Assembly (NCBI RefSeq): GCF_000247695.1
Contig: NW_004624842.1
Span: 4,957,359-5,021,358 of the forward strand
Direction: 5' to 3'
Length of the DNA: 64,000 bases
DNA from: Heterocephalus glaber
Taxonomy: Eukaryota; Chordata; Mammalia; Rodentia; Bathyergidae
Position 1 is the first letter of the stretch. Every line of letters starts with the position of its first letter. Both the position numbers and the translations under genes were made by a program. Below the pieces are notes generated by a model. It saw only the letters and a program-made list of their open reading frames with translations. It was not told the origin of the DNA and did not search any database. This document shows, one piece after another, positions 19,641-30,890 of this stretch.

Positions 19641-20560
19641 ACTTTTAGCTTTTCTCTGCTAAATAAAAGGACACTCTCGCGAGGAAGGGCAGTGACAGCT
19701 CCACGTCTGCACAGGTCAGCGCCGCCACGGTGGTTGTGGCCGCGCGGAGGAGGGCGCCCAGGCCGGGACCAGCACGCGGGGGGACAATGGACAGAGGTGG
19801 GGATTGGACGGAAGAAGAGGAGGCGGTCGCCTGCTGGGCCCTTCTTGCGAGAGTGAGGGCTTGGAAAAGTCCCTGGAAAGACAGCCAGGTGGCAGGTGGG
19901 CCCGGCCGCCGCCCCTCATAGGGCCACGTAGCCGGGCGGGCCGCAGCTGCCAGACCCCACGCGCAGGCCGGACGGCGGGACAGTGGCCTCGAGCGCGGCT
20001 GGGGGCGCGGGGCTGGACTCAGCCCACGCCTGCGGTGGCTCGGCCTCGTCACAACTCAGAGTCCGAGAGGCGAGGAGCGAAGGGCTCCTCAAGTAGGCAC
20101 CGGCCACTCTGTGCGTCCTGCTGACCCATTCCCCGCCAGGCCGGGCCGCTACCCCGAGATCCCCGCGCCCCCCACGGGCACCGGTCGAGGGGGAAGGAGC
20201 AGCCACAGCTCTGAGGTCCCGATTCGCGAGCAGCCTTCCTCTACTCTTCGTTCTCCCCGGCCACTCTCATCCAGGTTTTCTCCCTTCCCCAGAACTGCCC
20301 TCAATCCGCCCGCGGGTGTTTACCGGGACTCGGGGCGGCGGCGACTCCTCAGTCCCTGGACTAAGATGGCAGCCGGTCCCGAGCCCCGACCACAGCGATT
20401 AGAGCCAGTAATGGGCCAATGCGCAGGCGCCTGCACTCAGCAGCGGTTCAGACTACGAGCCCCAGCAGGCCTCGCGCGCCGGCAGCTAAATCCGAGTTTT
20501 CCTCCCCTTCAGGTGCGAAGGACAAGGAGAAGCCCGCACCACCTGTGGGCTTTTTTTGTT
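19640..20560. promoter_or_regulatory. CpG-island promoter, possibly bidirectional
   Basis: About 0.9 kb of GC-rich sequence dense in CpG stands alone in an AT-rich window. In 100 bp it holds CCAAT (20416-20420), an NRF1-like TGCGCAGGCGC (20420-20430), a ZNF143-like ACTACGAGCCCCAGCAGG (20452-20469) and a YY1-like AAGATGGC (20363-20370), all typical of housekeeping promoters and of initiation sites. Long open frames on both strands come from GC content and lack codon support. The gene it serves was not recognised. Confidence 0.85.
20324..20400 (-). other. Putative non-coding first exon (minus strand)
   Basis: On the minus strand the sequence after the YY1-like site runs to CGAGTCCCG followed by GTAAAC, a good 5' splice site at 20323-20318. 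No ATG lies between, so this would be a 5' UTR exon. The right (start) boundary is estimated from the motif cluster. The next candidate exon on the same strand is at 15470-15546. Confidence 0.5.
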
Positions 20561-20597
20561 TTTTAACTCCCTGCCCACCAAAGCTTCTAGGGCCTAG

Positions 20598-20792
20598 CTA
20601 TGGTTCCCAAACTGCAGTGTGTATCACAGTCACCTGAAAGGCTTTTAAAAACTTAAACTGCTGAGCCCTACTCCCAGTTTCTAATTCAGTAGATGTGGGA
20701 TGGGGGTCTCATAATTTGAATTTTTAACAAATTCTCTGGTGATAATATCGACAGTTGGGATTATAATTTGAGAACCGTGGGACTCTAGTCCT
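20598..20792. repeat. MER5A-like hAT MITE
   Basis: ATGGTTCCCAAACTGCAGTG, ATCACAGTCACCTGAAAGGC, CTAATTCAGTAGATGTGGGATGGGG and a terminal TTTGAGAACC. This is the MER5A pattern, whose ends are inverted copies of CAGNGGTTCTCAAA. Confidence 0.75.
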
Positions 20793-21310
20793 TAAGAATG
20801 CATGCTTCGGAATTACCCTGGGTTCAAGTCCTCCCTTCTCCACCATTTAAAGGGAGTTCTTGGGGATAATGACAACTTAAGGGTGCCAACGTGGCAGGTG
20901 TTCTAAGAGCTGAAAAGTAGGCTCCCTCAATCCTCACAACAAACTGGAGAGAAACACCGTTATTATCCCCATTTTACAGGTACATAAACCAAGTTGCATG
21001 CTGGATAAGAACTCAAGCAGTTGCTTTGGAGTCCATCCTCCTAAACTCCTTCACAAATTGTTTGTGAGAATTAATAGACTATGCACATAATGACTCAGAG
21101 ACACAACTAAGAACTCAGCAGTTAGTGACCTTTGCTATTATCATTTGGCCTGTTTCCTCCTTAGGAAAATAATATTTTACCATCTGGAAATTTACTTACA
21201 CTTTTAAAAGTACTTTTCAAACCACCATGTCAGTTTCTTTCCTATATTATACCTTAGGAGAACTTACTAAAGATTCAGGTTCCTTAGGTTCTTACCCCAT
21301 TCTGATTCTC
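20793..21310. other. No gene or repeat recognised
   Basis: Single-copy-like sequence flanking the CpG island on its right, with MIR-like phrases (CATTTTACAGGTACATAAACC, CCTCACAACAAACTGGAGAG) around 20930-21000, possibly an old MIR. Confidence 0.4.
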
Positions 21311-21313
21311 TAG

Positions 21314-21440
21314 GGCAGTGGTTCTCAAAATTTAGTGCTCATCAAAATCACCTGAAAGATTTGTTAAAAACACATTGATTGCTAAGCCCAGTCCCCAGAG
21401 TTTCTGATTCACTGTTCTGGAATGGAGCCTGAGAATTTGC
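21314..21440. repeat. MER5A-like MITE, second copy
   Basis: GCAGTGGTTCTCAAAATTTAG, TCAAAATCACCTGAAAGA, TTTCTGATTCACTG, GAGAATTTGC. Only part is present; SINEs follow directly. Confidence 0.75.
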
Positions 21441-21870
21441 TGTTTTGTTTATGGCTTTAGTAGTAGGGATTGAACCAAGAACCTTGTGTATGCAAGGCAA
21501 ATACTTTACCACTGAGCTACTCAGGAAGCTAAGGCAAGAGGATCAAAACTTCAACACCAGGGCCAGGGATTTAGCTCAGTGGTTCTGCCACCTGCCTTGC
21601 AAGCGCAAGGTCCTGAGTTCGATCCCTAGTACCAAAAAAAAAAGTTCAAGACCAGGCTTGGCAGCTTAGTGAGACTGTCTCAAAATAAAAGATGAAGGGG
21701 CCGGGAATTTAGCTCAGTGGTTTAGCCACCTGCTGAGCAAGCGCAAGGACCCAAGTTCGATCCCCAGTACCTAATAATAATAATAATAAAAGATGGAAAG
21801 GGCTAGGATAGAGGTCAGTAGTAAAGTGCTTCTGGTTTCCATCCCCAGTACATTAAAAAAAAAGTTTTCA
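21441..21870 (+). repeat. SINE cluster: B1-dID piece, two ID-A, ID-B
   Basis: An ID/B1 stretch lies at 21441-21558. An ID-A at 21560-21642 (GGCCAGGGATTTAGCTCAG ... GTTCGATCCCTAGTACC) is inserted in the B1 body; ACTTCAACACCAG and AGTTCAAGACCAG flank it. The B1 end follows to 21695, then a second ID-A2 form at 21699-21790 with a (TAA)n tail, then an ID-B remnant at 21800-21862. Confidence 0.85.
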
Positions 21871-21874
21871 ATAG

Positions 21875-22093
21875 ACTTTATTTTTTACTTATTTGTGTAT
21901 TTTTGTAGTACAGGGGATGGACCCAGCGCCCTTCACATCAGATGTTTTTTATTGTTGTTTTTGCTGATGTTTTGTTTTTGAGACAGGGTCTAGCTAAATC
22001 ACTAAACTGCCCAAGCTGGGCTCAAACTTGCAATCCTCCTGCCTCAGCTTCCCAGAATACTGAGATTACAGGCATGTGCTATCATGTCTGGCA
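21875..22093 (-). repeat. B1-dID SINE
   Basis: GTAGTACAGGGGATGGACCC, then GACAGGGTCTAGCTAAATC, CAAGCTGGGCTCAAACTTGC and GGCATGTGCTATCATGTCTGG, all inverted. Confidence 0.88.
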
Positions 22094-22159
22094 ACAAATA
22101 TGTTTTGAGTATACTCATTTTATTCCAAAAACAAATGCATCTCCTACTACATGCCAAAC

Positions 22160-22333
22160 ATTCTCAAACTGTAGAATGCATTAGAATCACCTAGAGGGCT
22201 TGTTAAAACTCAGATTGTCAGACATCTGCCCCAGAATTTTTTTTCTGGTGCTGGGGATCAAAATCAGGGCCTCACACTTGCTAGGCACTAAACTATACTC
22301 CCAGCCTCCTCTCCAAGAAGAATCAATATCTCC

Positions 22334-22376
<43 letters not shown>

Positions 22377-22615
22377 TCTCACCTTCCTCTCCCTTCTTCT
22401 CTCTTCTCCCCTCCTCCAACCCCCTTCAGGTTGGGGACTGAATCCAGGGACTTGGGCATACTCGGTACACACTGTAACACTAAACCATACCCCTAATCCC
22501 AACCTCCACAATTTTGGAGGAAGTGCTACAATCAGTCTCAAGAATAAACATTTCTAAAAAGTTCCCAGGTGATGCTGATGCCCAGGGATTACATTTTAAG
22601 AACCCCTGGGACTAT
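22160..22615. repeat. MER5A-like MITE split by ID pieces and a (GT)n tract
   Basis: The left part is 22160-22235 (CATTCTCAAACTGTAGAATG, ATTAGAATCACCTAGAGGGC). The right part is 22558-22612 (GTTCCCAGGTGATGCTGATGCC, TAAGAACCCCTGGGAC). Between them are two inverted ID pieces (22238-22318, 22430-22505) and a (TG)19-type microsatellite at 22337-22375. Confidence 0.75.
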
Positions 22616-23185
22616 ACTATCCTAACCTTCTTGGTAATATCAACAGGGTGAATTAGCTCTGATCTGGGAAGCAGTACCTAGTAAGATTTAATAATTTAAG
22701 ATTCAGAGACATATGGATCAAAGATTCAGTCCTTTTGTCAACAACCTGTCATTGTAGTCTGCTTGGCTTTGGAAAGCCAATTCTTGGGAGACAAGAGTTG
22801 GTAAAAGGAAAACAGTTTAATCTGAAGGCCAGCATCCTGAGAAGATAGGGATTCAGAAGAAGACAGCTTCATTTCTCCATCTCAGGTAACTCAGGGACAC
22901 CAAAAGCTTTTGAAGGGAGAGAAAGGAGGAGCAGAGGGACAATAAGCAGGAAGACTAGGCCATCTTCATCTAGGGCAAGTGTCTCCTTTCTTTCCTCAAC
23001 CAGACACATTACAATAGTCCTTGATAACTCTTCTGCAATTTAAACACCACAGCAGTTTAGATCCTTTGCATTAGATGATACACAAAAATTTTTTAAAAAC
23101 AAAGAGGGGCATTACACATTCTATTACCATCTATCATCTGAAGTCACCAGATGTTCTGGGTTCTACGAATCTAAAGAAAGAGTTA
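22616..23185. other. Unassigned; possible old LTR
   Basis: 22780-23050 (GGTAAAAGGAAAACAGTTTAAT, CCATCTCAGGTAACTCAGGG) has the look of an inverted LTR, but no family or ends could be fixed. No gene is supported. Confidence 0.3.
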
Positions 23186-23189
23186 CTGG

Positions 23190-23278
23190 GTTGAAGATTT
23201 AGCTCAGTGGTTCCACTGCCTGCCTCACAAGCTCAAGGTCCTGAGTTCGATCCCCAGTACCAAAACCTCTATATAAAA
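23190..23278 (+). repeat. ID-A SINE
   Basis: GGGTTGAAGATTTAGCTCAG ... GTTCGATCCCCAGTACC and a short A tail. Confidence 0.93.
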
Positions 23279-23982
23279 ATAATAGATCTTACTTCCTAAA
23301 ATGTTGTGAAGATTCAGGGAGATCCAGAGTAGGTGCTTAGTGAAGGACAAGTTGGGTTGGTAAAGACAACGAGAGAATCTCAGCTATGCCATTCCCTCAT
23401 TCTTTCATGCAGTGTGGCTGTCAGGCTCCTTGATTCAGAACTCAGGCCAGTCTATGCCACATAAAAAAAAAAAAAATGCAGGAATAGTGGCTGATAGAAT
23501 CCTGAGTCACCTTCACTCTCCTGCCTAGGATACCTATGTCGGCCTGGACAGGACCCACCCTTGCTAGGTAGAGCAGGGACTGGAAGCCCAAAGGAGCCTG
23601 CCACTAACACTAGCAAGGGAAGGAGTTTCTCCAGCTACTTGGAAGAGGATGGAAGGAAGATGACTGCAGAGCTGGAAGGAGTTGGGAGAGAAACCCAAGC
23701 TGCCCACTTGCCGCCTGTCACTTACTGGCTTTCCTAGCAGAAGGATTAGTCATGCTCTGTCCCCCTCTTCCCTGGAACTGCTCTGCTTTCAATTGCCAGA
23801 GGCAGGGGAAAGCTGAAAAAGCTTGATGTTTATGGAGAGGAGACGCTGTATGAGGCTTCAGAGACCCTGAGACCTGGATCCAAAGAAACTACTTATGACC
23901 TGAGTCTCCATTATTTCCCCGCTTTGAGGGTGTTTCCTCATCTGCAAAATGAAGAACACAAGTTCTGTCCCTGGTGCCAGGT

Positions 23983-24166
23983 AGGGTTGCCAGATCTAGA
24001 AAACAAAAATACAGTATGCTCAGATAAATTTGAATTTCAAATAAGTAATGGATAACTTTTAACATAAACATGGCTAAATACTATTGCATGTAAGTTATGC
24101 TAAAATTGTTTTCATTACCTAAAATTCACATTTAACTGAGTATCCTGTATGTTATTTGGCAACCCT
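23983..24166. mobile_element. Palindromic MITE, 184 bp
   Basis: The ends are inverted: AGGGTTGCCAGAT on the left, and AGGGTTGCCAAAT read from the right on the minus strand. The arms continue as inverted copies (CAGATAAATTTGAATTTCA against the inverted TTCACATTTAACTGAG). This resembles a known mammalian palindromic DNA-transposon MITE, but the family name was not recalled with confidence. No target duplication was found. Confidence 0.7.
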
Positions 24167-24239
24167 GCTTCTAAGTAGTAATCAGAAGTAGTAAATTTAA
24201 ATGACTACAAAGACCAACTAGGTAAAATAAACAATAACA

Positions 24240-24455
24240 CCTAATATATGTCCTTCCTTCTCTGCTTCCTTCCTTTCTTCCTTCTTCTCTTCTTTTTTTC
24301 CTTCTTTCCTTCCTTGTTTGTTCTAAAACAAAATCTCACTATATAGTTCAGGCTTGCCTGGAACTTACTATTTCTCCAAGCTGGCCTTCAATTTGCAATT
24401 GACCTTCCTGGCTCAGACTTCCAAGTTCTGGGATTACAGGCATCCTGGTGTTTAT
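24240..24455 (-). repeat. CT-rich tract and inverted B1-like SINE
   Basis: 24247-24318 is a (TTCC/TTCT)n tract, the inverted tail. 24325-24450 reads ATCTCACTATATAGTTCAGGC, CTGGCCTTCAATTTGC and CTGGGATTACAGGCATCC. Confidence 0.8.
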
Positions 24456-24599
24456 TTTCTACATTACAATTACAAAATCATGTCCTGTTTTACATGCACT
24501 ATTAGTGCAGTTAGAAAAAGGGAGCTGAGGACATTACTCCCTTCCACTCATTTAAGTTTGAATAGCACCATAGAACCATTCCTCCTTCCATTGTCCTAA

Positions 24600-25395
24600 A
24601 AGAGGTAGAAAATAATATAACAAAAACCCAGGAGACCTTTGTCACTGTAGGTGAGGGCACATACTTGTTGGATCTCCTGGCCTGACCTTCAGTCACCTTT
24701 ACCCTACTCAAACCTCATTAAGGGTTCATGAATATGCAATAAATGTAATTAAGATCAGAGTGAATTCTGGGACAGGCATGTGTATTGAGAGCTCCTAAGG
24801 CGACTCAGCACCCTGTTAATCATACCTAGCAATCCCGTGGGAACCATCTGGGCTGAGGTGCATATCCTTTAAATTCTGAAAGCCTGATTTATCTGTGTGC
24901 AGTACTTTTTACTTTCTTGTCATCCCAACACCACTTTTCTGTTTGTGCCATATTTTTGTCAGCAGGGACTTGCTCTGAGCACATCTTCCCATGATCTTCA
25001 GTAAATGTAGCTGCTTTTCACTTGTTGTCAGGTGTGCACTTGCAATTCATTGCTTGTACACAAGAGCCTGGAATTTATTTGCTGAATTCATCACACTGTA
25101 ACTATCTCATTGAATATTCACACCAACCTAGGTAGAGTGCTCAATTTCTCATCTATAACATGGGAATTATAATATACCTTACCTCATGAGTTAGTATAAG
25201 GACCACATATGTAAAATACTTAGAACACTCCCAAGCAAACAATCAATAAGCAATATCTATAATTTTCTCCATAATGACATGAGAAAAATGAGTCTCAGAG
25301 GAGCAAGGTAACTAGCCTTCAATTGGATTGTTAGTGATAGAACTAGAATTTGAACTCAGGTCCAAAATGTTGGCAACTAATTCAAAGTATTATGT
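24600..25395. other. No gene or repeat recognised
   Basis: Single-copy-like sequence with a MIR-like phrase around 25090-25340 (ACTATCTCATTGAATATTCACACCAACC, GAGTCTCAGAGGAGCAAGGTAACTAGCC), likely an old MIR fragment on the plus strand. Confidence 0.45.
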
Positions 25396-25397
25396 TC

Positions 25398-25545
25398 TGC
25401 AGGGTGTGTTTGTACACACAAATAATCCTAGTTACTCAGGAGGCTGAGACAGGAGAATGGCAAATTGGAGTCCTATTGGGCAATTTAGCAAGATTTGCCT
25501 AGTATGTATGAGGAAAGCCTAGTTAAATTCCGAGTACTGAAAAAA
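25398..25545 (+). repeat. B1-dID SINE
   Basis: ATCCTAGTTACTCAGGAGGC, GGGCAATTTAGCAAGA (B1), then GTATGTATGAGGAAAGCC and AAATTCCGAGTACTG (ID part), then an A tail. Confidence 0.75.
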
Positions 25546-25794
25546 ACATCCATAAGACTGGGTTCAGGGAGCTTCCAGTTATTGGACATATGGAAATTTC
25601 CAGAGAGTAGTGTACCCAATGAGTGCAGGGTACCACCTTTCCTCCTATATTGTACCCAATGCATGTTTTCATTTGTATCCTATGTAACATCCTTTATATT
25701 AAGCTGGTAAATGTAAGTAAATGTTTCAAGAGTTATGCAGCCCATCTAACAAATTAATCAACCCCAAGAAGGGGGGATCATAGGAACCCCAACT

Positions 25795-26095
25795 TATTTT
25801 TGGTACTAGGAATTGAAACTAGGACCTTCATGGGCCTGGGATGTAGCTCAGTGGCGCTCTGCCTGCCTGGCAAGCACAAGGTCCTGAGTTTGATCACTGA
25901 TACTGCAAAAAAGGAAAGAAAGAAACTAGGACCTTCACACTGAGCTATATCTCCAGCCCTTTTTTTATTCTTTGTTTTGAGACAGGGTATTGCAAAGTTG
26001 TTAAGTTGCCCAGGCTGAGCTTGAAGTTGCCACCCTCCTGCCTCAGCTTCTCAGCATACTAGAATTACAGGAATGTACCACCATGTCCAGAATGG
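25795..26095 (-). repeat. B1-dID SINE with nested ID-A
   Basis: The inverted ID part at 25797-25831 is cut by a direct ID-A (25832-25925, GGATGTAGCTCAGTGGCGC). GAAACTAGGACCTTCA is repeated perfectly on each side (16 bp). The host SINE resumes with CACTGAGCTATATCTCCAGCC and its inverted B1 part. Confidence 0.92.
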
Positions 26096-26539
26096 GAACC
26101 CAAATTTAGATCCAGACTGGTCAGAAGTTCTGGAAGCCTGTACTTAGTACTGGTGTCTATAGTGTATGTGCATATGGGGAGAGGTAAGTCTCATGGTACT
26201 GGGTCTGTGGGATCTGATGCTACCTCCAGCTAGACAGTAGCAGAATTGAACTGAATAAAAGGAGAGCTGCTGGTGGCCACTAAAGGACTATTTTGTTTGG
26301 CATGAGGGAGAGGGACAAAACTCCTATATATTTGAGGACACAGAAATATTTTGTGTTGTGAAAATATGGAAGAATTTGAGTTTGTTATTTCCTATATTCT
26401 CAGACAAAATGAATGGGATGTTTCAGACATTGTGGTTAAAGGAAGAAGTCTTATACAAAAGATTACACACTGTATGATTCTATTTGTGTAATGTTCCCAA
26501 ACAGGTTAAACCTAGTCGATGGAAAAAAATCACAATAAT

Positions 26540-26698
26540 GAGTTGGGCATGGTGGCACATGCCTGTAACCCCAGCACTTCAGAGGCCTGGGCAGAAGAAT
26601 CACCACAAGTTGGAGGCCAGCCTAGGCTACATGGTGAGTTCAAGGCCAGGCTGACTACAAAATGAAACTCTATCTCAAAAAACAACAACAACTAATAA
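26540..26698 (+). repeat. B1-like SINE with internal duplication
   Basis: GGGCATGGTGGCACATGCC, GGAGGCCAGCCTAGGCTACA followed by GTGAGTTCAAGGCCAGGC, and an ACAACAACAA tail. The repeated 'AGGCCAG' segments are the rodent B1 duplication. Confidence 0.9.
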
Positions 26699-27805
26699 CC
26701 ATAATGGTTGTGTCTAGAGAGAAGGGATGATAGGAAAGAGATTCAGGGAATTTTCTGGAGTATTAAAAAATGTTCTTTCAGTATTTTATTTGGAGTACAT
26801 GGCTGTATGCATGTGTCAAAATTCAGCAAGTGATATGAGATCTGTGCATGCCACTATATATCAATTTAACCTAAAAAGACTAGGAAAAAAACTGTCAAAA
26901 AGCAAAAATTACTGCAACTTTAAAGATCTTAATTTGTTTCTATTTGCAATTCTAAAAATCAGTCAGCACTTCATTCTATAAAATAGAATGAGTGGTCTGA
27001 TGAGCTGAGCAGAGGAGCTTGGCTTAATAGGCAGAGAAGGGCTGAAGAAAGCAGAAACAAAGAACAAAAGGAAGATTGGTCATTTCAAAGTTACTTTCCT
27101 TGTGAAAGTTAAATCAGAGGGGACTTCCTTCTCACACTGGCTAAATCTGACTTGTTTGGGGGTTTGTTTCCTCATTCTCCTGATTTCTCAAATAACTTAG
27201 TTTCAGCCTAGTGACTTGGAATGTTAGCGCGAATGACTCCATTTTCATTTGGTCTGTTGAACCTTTCTTTTGGTTTGTTCAGTCCAAACCAATCACCCCT
27301 TAGAAATTTTATCTAATATAACCAAAAATAAATACTGAATGCTAGTTAATGATAGGCATACTGAAGTGTTTAGAGGTAAACTCTGCCATTTCTTTGAAAT
27401 ACATAAAAAAATAAGATGGATGGATGGATGGAGATAGAGGAACAGATGAATAAATATGTAACAAAGGATATATAGCAAATAATTAACTGTTACTTAATCT
27501 AGGTGGCTGGTAGATGGCTATTCATTGTACAGTTTTTCCTATTGTTCTTCTATATGTTTAATGTTTTTCATAGTGAAATGTTGCAAGGTAGTATGCTGTG
27601 GAATCCTGCACAAGTAAAACGTAGTCCATTCTCAGGGCTGAATTTATAACCCCTGATCCAGTCAATAGTAGCCTCATTTCCTACTTGTTCCTTTCTTTTG
27701 ATCTATAAGCTAACACTGTTGTGTCCAGGGAATGTGAACCACACTGTATCACTGTAGCCAACCAGGAATCATAAACTTATATCAAGAAAGAATTAGAAAT
27801 ATAAA
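26699..27805. other. No gene recognised
   Basis: AT-rich sequence. 26705-26960 resembles an old L1 3' end (GTTGTGTCTAGAGAGAAGGG). A (GATG)n-like short tract lies at 27414-27440. Open frames here are short and unsupported. Confidence 0.35.
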
Positions 27806-27809
27806 GTTT

Positions 27810-27893
27810 AGGGCCAGGGATTTAGCTTAGCAGCACTGCGCCTGCCTTGCAAGTGTAAGGTCCTGAGTTTGATCCCTGGTACAAAAAAAATAT
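27810..27893 (+). repeat. ID-A SINE
   Basis: GGGCCAGGGATTTAGCTTAG ... GTTTGATCCCTGGTAC, A tail, (TA)n. Confidence 0.92.
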
Positions 27894-27899
27894 ATATAT

Positions 27900-28460
27900 G
27901 GCACTTTATTTGAAAGAAAGGAGGAAAGGAAGGTACAGAAAGCTACCCTGTGAGAAAAAGCAGGGGGTCTGGAGCCAGAAAAACCCTAGAGCCTTTGTCT
28001 TTAGCCCTTTTTATTAGGTGGCAGATAAGAGTCTCCTCCCTGGAGATTTGTCACAACCTGATTGGCTGTTTCAGGCCTGAGGACCCTTAATTCAGCCACC
28101 ATCAACTAAGTGCAAATTCTTAAGTAGGCTTTATTTGGTTTTCTTTGTTCTGTCAGGCCCTATCTCTGAAAATTATGTGTTTTTTTTTTAAAGGACTTTA
28201 TATACAAGCAATTAAGTAAATGGAAATATAGTGAGAGAATACGGGAGGGCAGGTGTGAATATATATTTTATATGCTGAGTTTTCTGTTATGTAACCCCCT
28301 CCCCTTTTTGTCTCCTTTGTAGTTTACTGGCAGAGGAGGGGCAACTAACTTTAGCTGGGCCACCTGGCAGAGCCAGGGTGCTTATCAGCTCCCTCTAGGA
28401 AGGGTTTAACTCTTTCTAGTCAGAATTTTCCAGAAAGCTTACTGACACCTTCATTCTATT
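27900..28460 (-). repeat. Possible ERV LTR
   Basis: The plus strand has ACTTTATTTGAAAGAAAGG and CCTTTTTATTAGGTGGC, inverted poly(A)-signal regions of LTR style, followed by GC-richer sequence (GATTGGCTGTTTCAGGCC). Ends were not identified, so this is a weak call. The following 28461-28940 holds nothing recognised. Confidence 0.35.
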
Positions 28461-28942
28461 ATTTCCCTCCCTATCTGGCCCCTTTTCTTACAGCATAATA
28501 TTATTTCTGAAATCCTTGTCATTTTACCTTGTCTCAATATTTGTCCTAATTAGGTTCCAGTCCCCTCTCTACTATTTAGTACTCGCTGTGTGACCTTGCT
28601 TCTCTTTCCCCTGCTGCTGACAGCTGGAAATTGGGATTAAATGTCTTTTTGTATATTCCTAAATACAGGATATGGGACTACTTAATCTGGTAAAATTTCT
28701 TTGCTCCTCAAGCCATAATTCCTTCAAGAGGAAAGAGCAAGTCTTACCCATCTCTTTATGTCCTCTAGCACTAATAATACATTGAGGATGCTCAAGAAAC
28801 ATTTCAGTGAAAATCTGTCTTGTAAACTGTGAAAGAAGAACATAAAGACACATATATTGAGTGTCCACTGTATGCAGTGAACTAGATATGCCTTCATTCG
28901 TCCCCACAAGTACCCAGTGAGGTAGGAGATATTGTGATTCCC

Positions 28943-29102
28943 ATTTTTTTTTTTTTTTTTTTTTTAAGACAGGGTCTCATCCTGTATTTTAGGCTGGCCT
29001 TGAACTCACTTTGTATCCCAGGCTGGCCTTGAACTCTTGGCAATCCTCCTGCCTCAGCCACCTAAGCACTGAGATTACAGGTGTGAACCTCCACGCTGGG
29101 TT
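28943..29102 (-). repeat. B1-like SINE
   Basis: T23 run, GACAGGGTCTCATCCTG, two copies of AGGCTGGCCTTGAACTC (the internal duplication), GCACTGAGATTACAGGTGTG. Confidence 0.93.
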
Positions 29103-29444
29103 GATTCTCACTTTTATATTAAAAGAAATAGGTTCAGGAGAATTAGGTGACCTGCCAAAGTTCACAGAGAATGCAATGAACAGTCTTAAGATTTTAACCC
29201 AGGACTGTCTCTTTCAACTATTTCATAACTGTCTCTTCCTGAATCAACATAAGAAAGAAACTCTGTGCTTTTCTGTATCCTTTAGTTTTCTGTATTGAAT
29301 GTAGAAGTAGGAAAAACAAGTTATAAAAATAAATAGTACTATAGTTTGGATTTCTTTTAAATGTCCCACAAAGACCCAGGTGTAAGGTGTGTTCCCCCCG
29401 GGAGGTACTACTGGGAGGTGGTGGAACTTTAAGAGATTGGGCTT

Positions 29445-29580
29445 GGCCTTGTAGGGTGGCGCACGCTTGTAATGCCAGTACTAGGTAGGTTGAGCCAGGA
29501 GGATCTCTGCAAGTTTGAGGCCAACCTGGGGTACATAGTGAGTTCAAAGCCAGCCTGGACTACACAGTGAGACCCTGTCT

Positions 29581-29626
<46 letters not shown>
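29445..29626 (+). repeat. B1-like SINE with (CA)n tail
   Basis: GTAGGGTGGCGCACGC, GTTTGAGGCCAACCTGGGGT and GAGTTCAAAGCCAGCCTGG (internal duplication), GTGAGACCCTGTCTCAAA, then (CA)21 at about 29584-29626. Confidence 0.93.
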
Positions 29627-29627
<1 letters not shown>

Positions 29628-29854
29628 GCCAAAGAGGTCTTAAGGTTCTTGGAGGGATCCCCTTGAAGGGGATTGTGAGACCCTGGCTTCCTCCTCTTCC
29701 TTTCTTTTGCTCCCTCGCCATGAGGTTGGTGGTTTTGTTCCTCCACACACTCCTGCCATGATGTGCTGTCTTGCCACAGGCCCAAAAGAAATGAAGCCAA
29801 CCCATCATGGACAGAAACCTCTAAAACCATGAGCCAATATAAATCTTTTCTCTT

Positions 29855-29938
29855 TTTTTTTTTGGTACCGGGGATTGAACTTGGGATCTTGCGCTTGCGA
29901 GGCAGGCGCCAGAACTACTGAGCTAAATCCCTGGCCCA
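29855..29938 (-). repeat. ID-A SINE
   Basis: T run, GGTACCGGGGATTGAACTTG, CGAGGCAGGCGCCAGAAC, GAGCTAAATCCCTGGCCC. Confidence 0.95.
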
Positions 29939-30890
29939 AATCTTTTCTCTTTATAACTTTATTATCTCAGGAATTTGTTATAGTAATGGAAAGCTGATTA
30001 ACACAAATAGTTATAAGGAGCTCTCATCACTTCCCTTGGTAATTTTTTTGGAGGACTGAGCTCCAAAGGGGCAACTGTAGAGCCCAAGAACTCCCTTAGC
30101 AATTCCTAGTACCAAAACCAAAACAAAACCCTTTAGATAATAAACAGCATTCAGAGTTTCTTGTTGTTCTGTTCATTATCTTCAGTTCCCTCTTTTCGGT
30201 TTTTCAAATTTAAATTGTCCTTCCAGGAAAACCCCATTGGCCCAACTCTACAAATTACAGACCACAATCATTTTTTTTTAAAGGTGGTTTGGTCATTTTT
30301 ATTTTCACAACCTGTATTTTAATTACAAAGCATTTCTTGTGAGCTTTTGGTCAGTTTTCAGACTAACAATTCTGAATTAGTTGCTGCATCACAGTCACAC
30401 AAAGGCTTATCAATTGCAAGTGTTCATCAGCACTAACTGCTAAGCATTTATCAGCTTCAGCAAGTTTCTCTGTCACAATAGACTTCTGTTTATCAGAAAG
30501 GTTATCATTCTCTAATATTGCAACATGAACTTGATTTACAAGCTGAGTTGCTGCATGACCTTCACTTATTAAGTTCTTCACAACAGCTTCCAGTTTGTCA
30601 AAAGAGCCACTCTGACATGCAGCAAATATTCCATCAATTGTCTCAGCTGGTATTAACCCAGAAATGTTTGTGATCACTTTTTCCATGACTTCCTTTCCAC
30701 CTGTTAATCGAGTAGCACTTTGAAGAAATGTAATGGCTTTCCTTAAGTCTCCTTCTGACACTTTAACAAGATAAGCTATTCCCTCATTGCTAATTTTGAC
30801 ATTTTCCTTCTCAGCAATGTCTAATAACCATTGCTGTTAAATTTTATCTGAGAGAGGCTTGAAGTGGAACTTTGATCATCTAGAGGTCAA

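Larger units (their letters stand above)
29335..30005 (+). repeat. MaLR-type LTR broken by two SINEs
   Basis: It begins ATAGTTTGGATTTCTTTTAAATGTCCC and GGGAGGTGGTGGAAC. A B1 SINE with a (CA)n tail sits at 29445-29626. The LTR resumes with CCTCGCCATGAGG and AACCATGAGCCAATATAAATC, an inverted ID-A sits at 29857-29937, and the end is at 30005 (TGGAAAGCTGATTAACACA). AAATCTTTTCTCTTT flanks the ID-A. Confidence 0.85.

Noticed and set aside
19645..20566. Several long open frames on both strands in the CpG island
   Set aside because: High GC makes stops rare. Frames on both strands overlap, have no domain signature and cross the putative promoter motifs. Called as promoter instead.
22200..22557. Open frames rich in Cys-Val or Thr-His
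   Set aside because: They are translations of the (TG)n microsatellite.
29429..29830. Open frames with CVCVCV or HTHTHT runs
   Set aside because: They are translations of the (CA)n tail of a B1 SINE.
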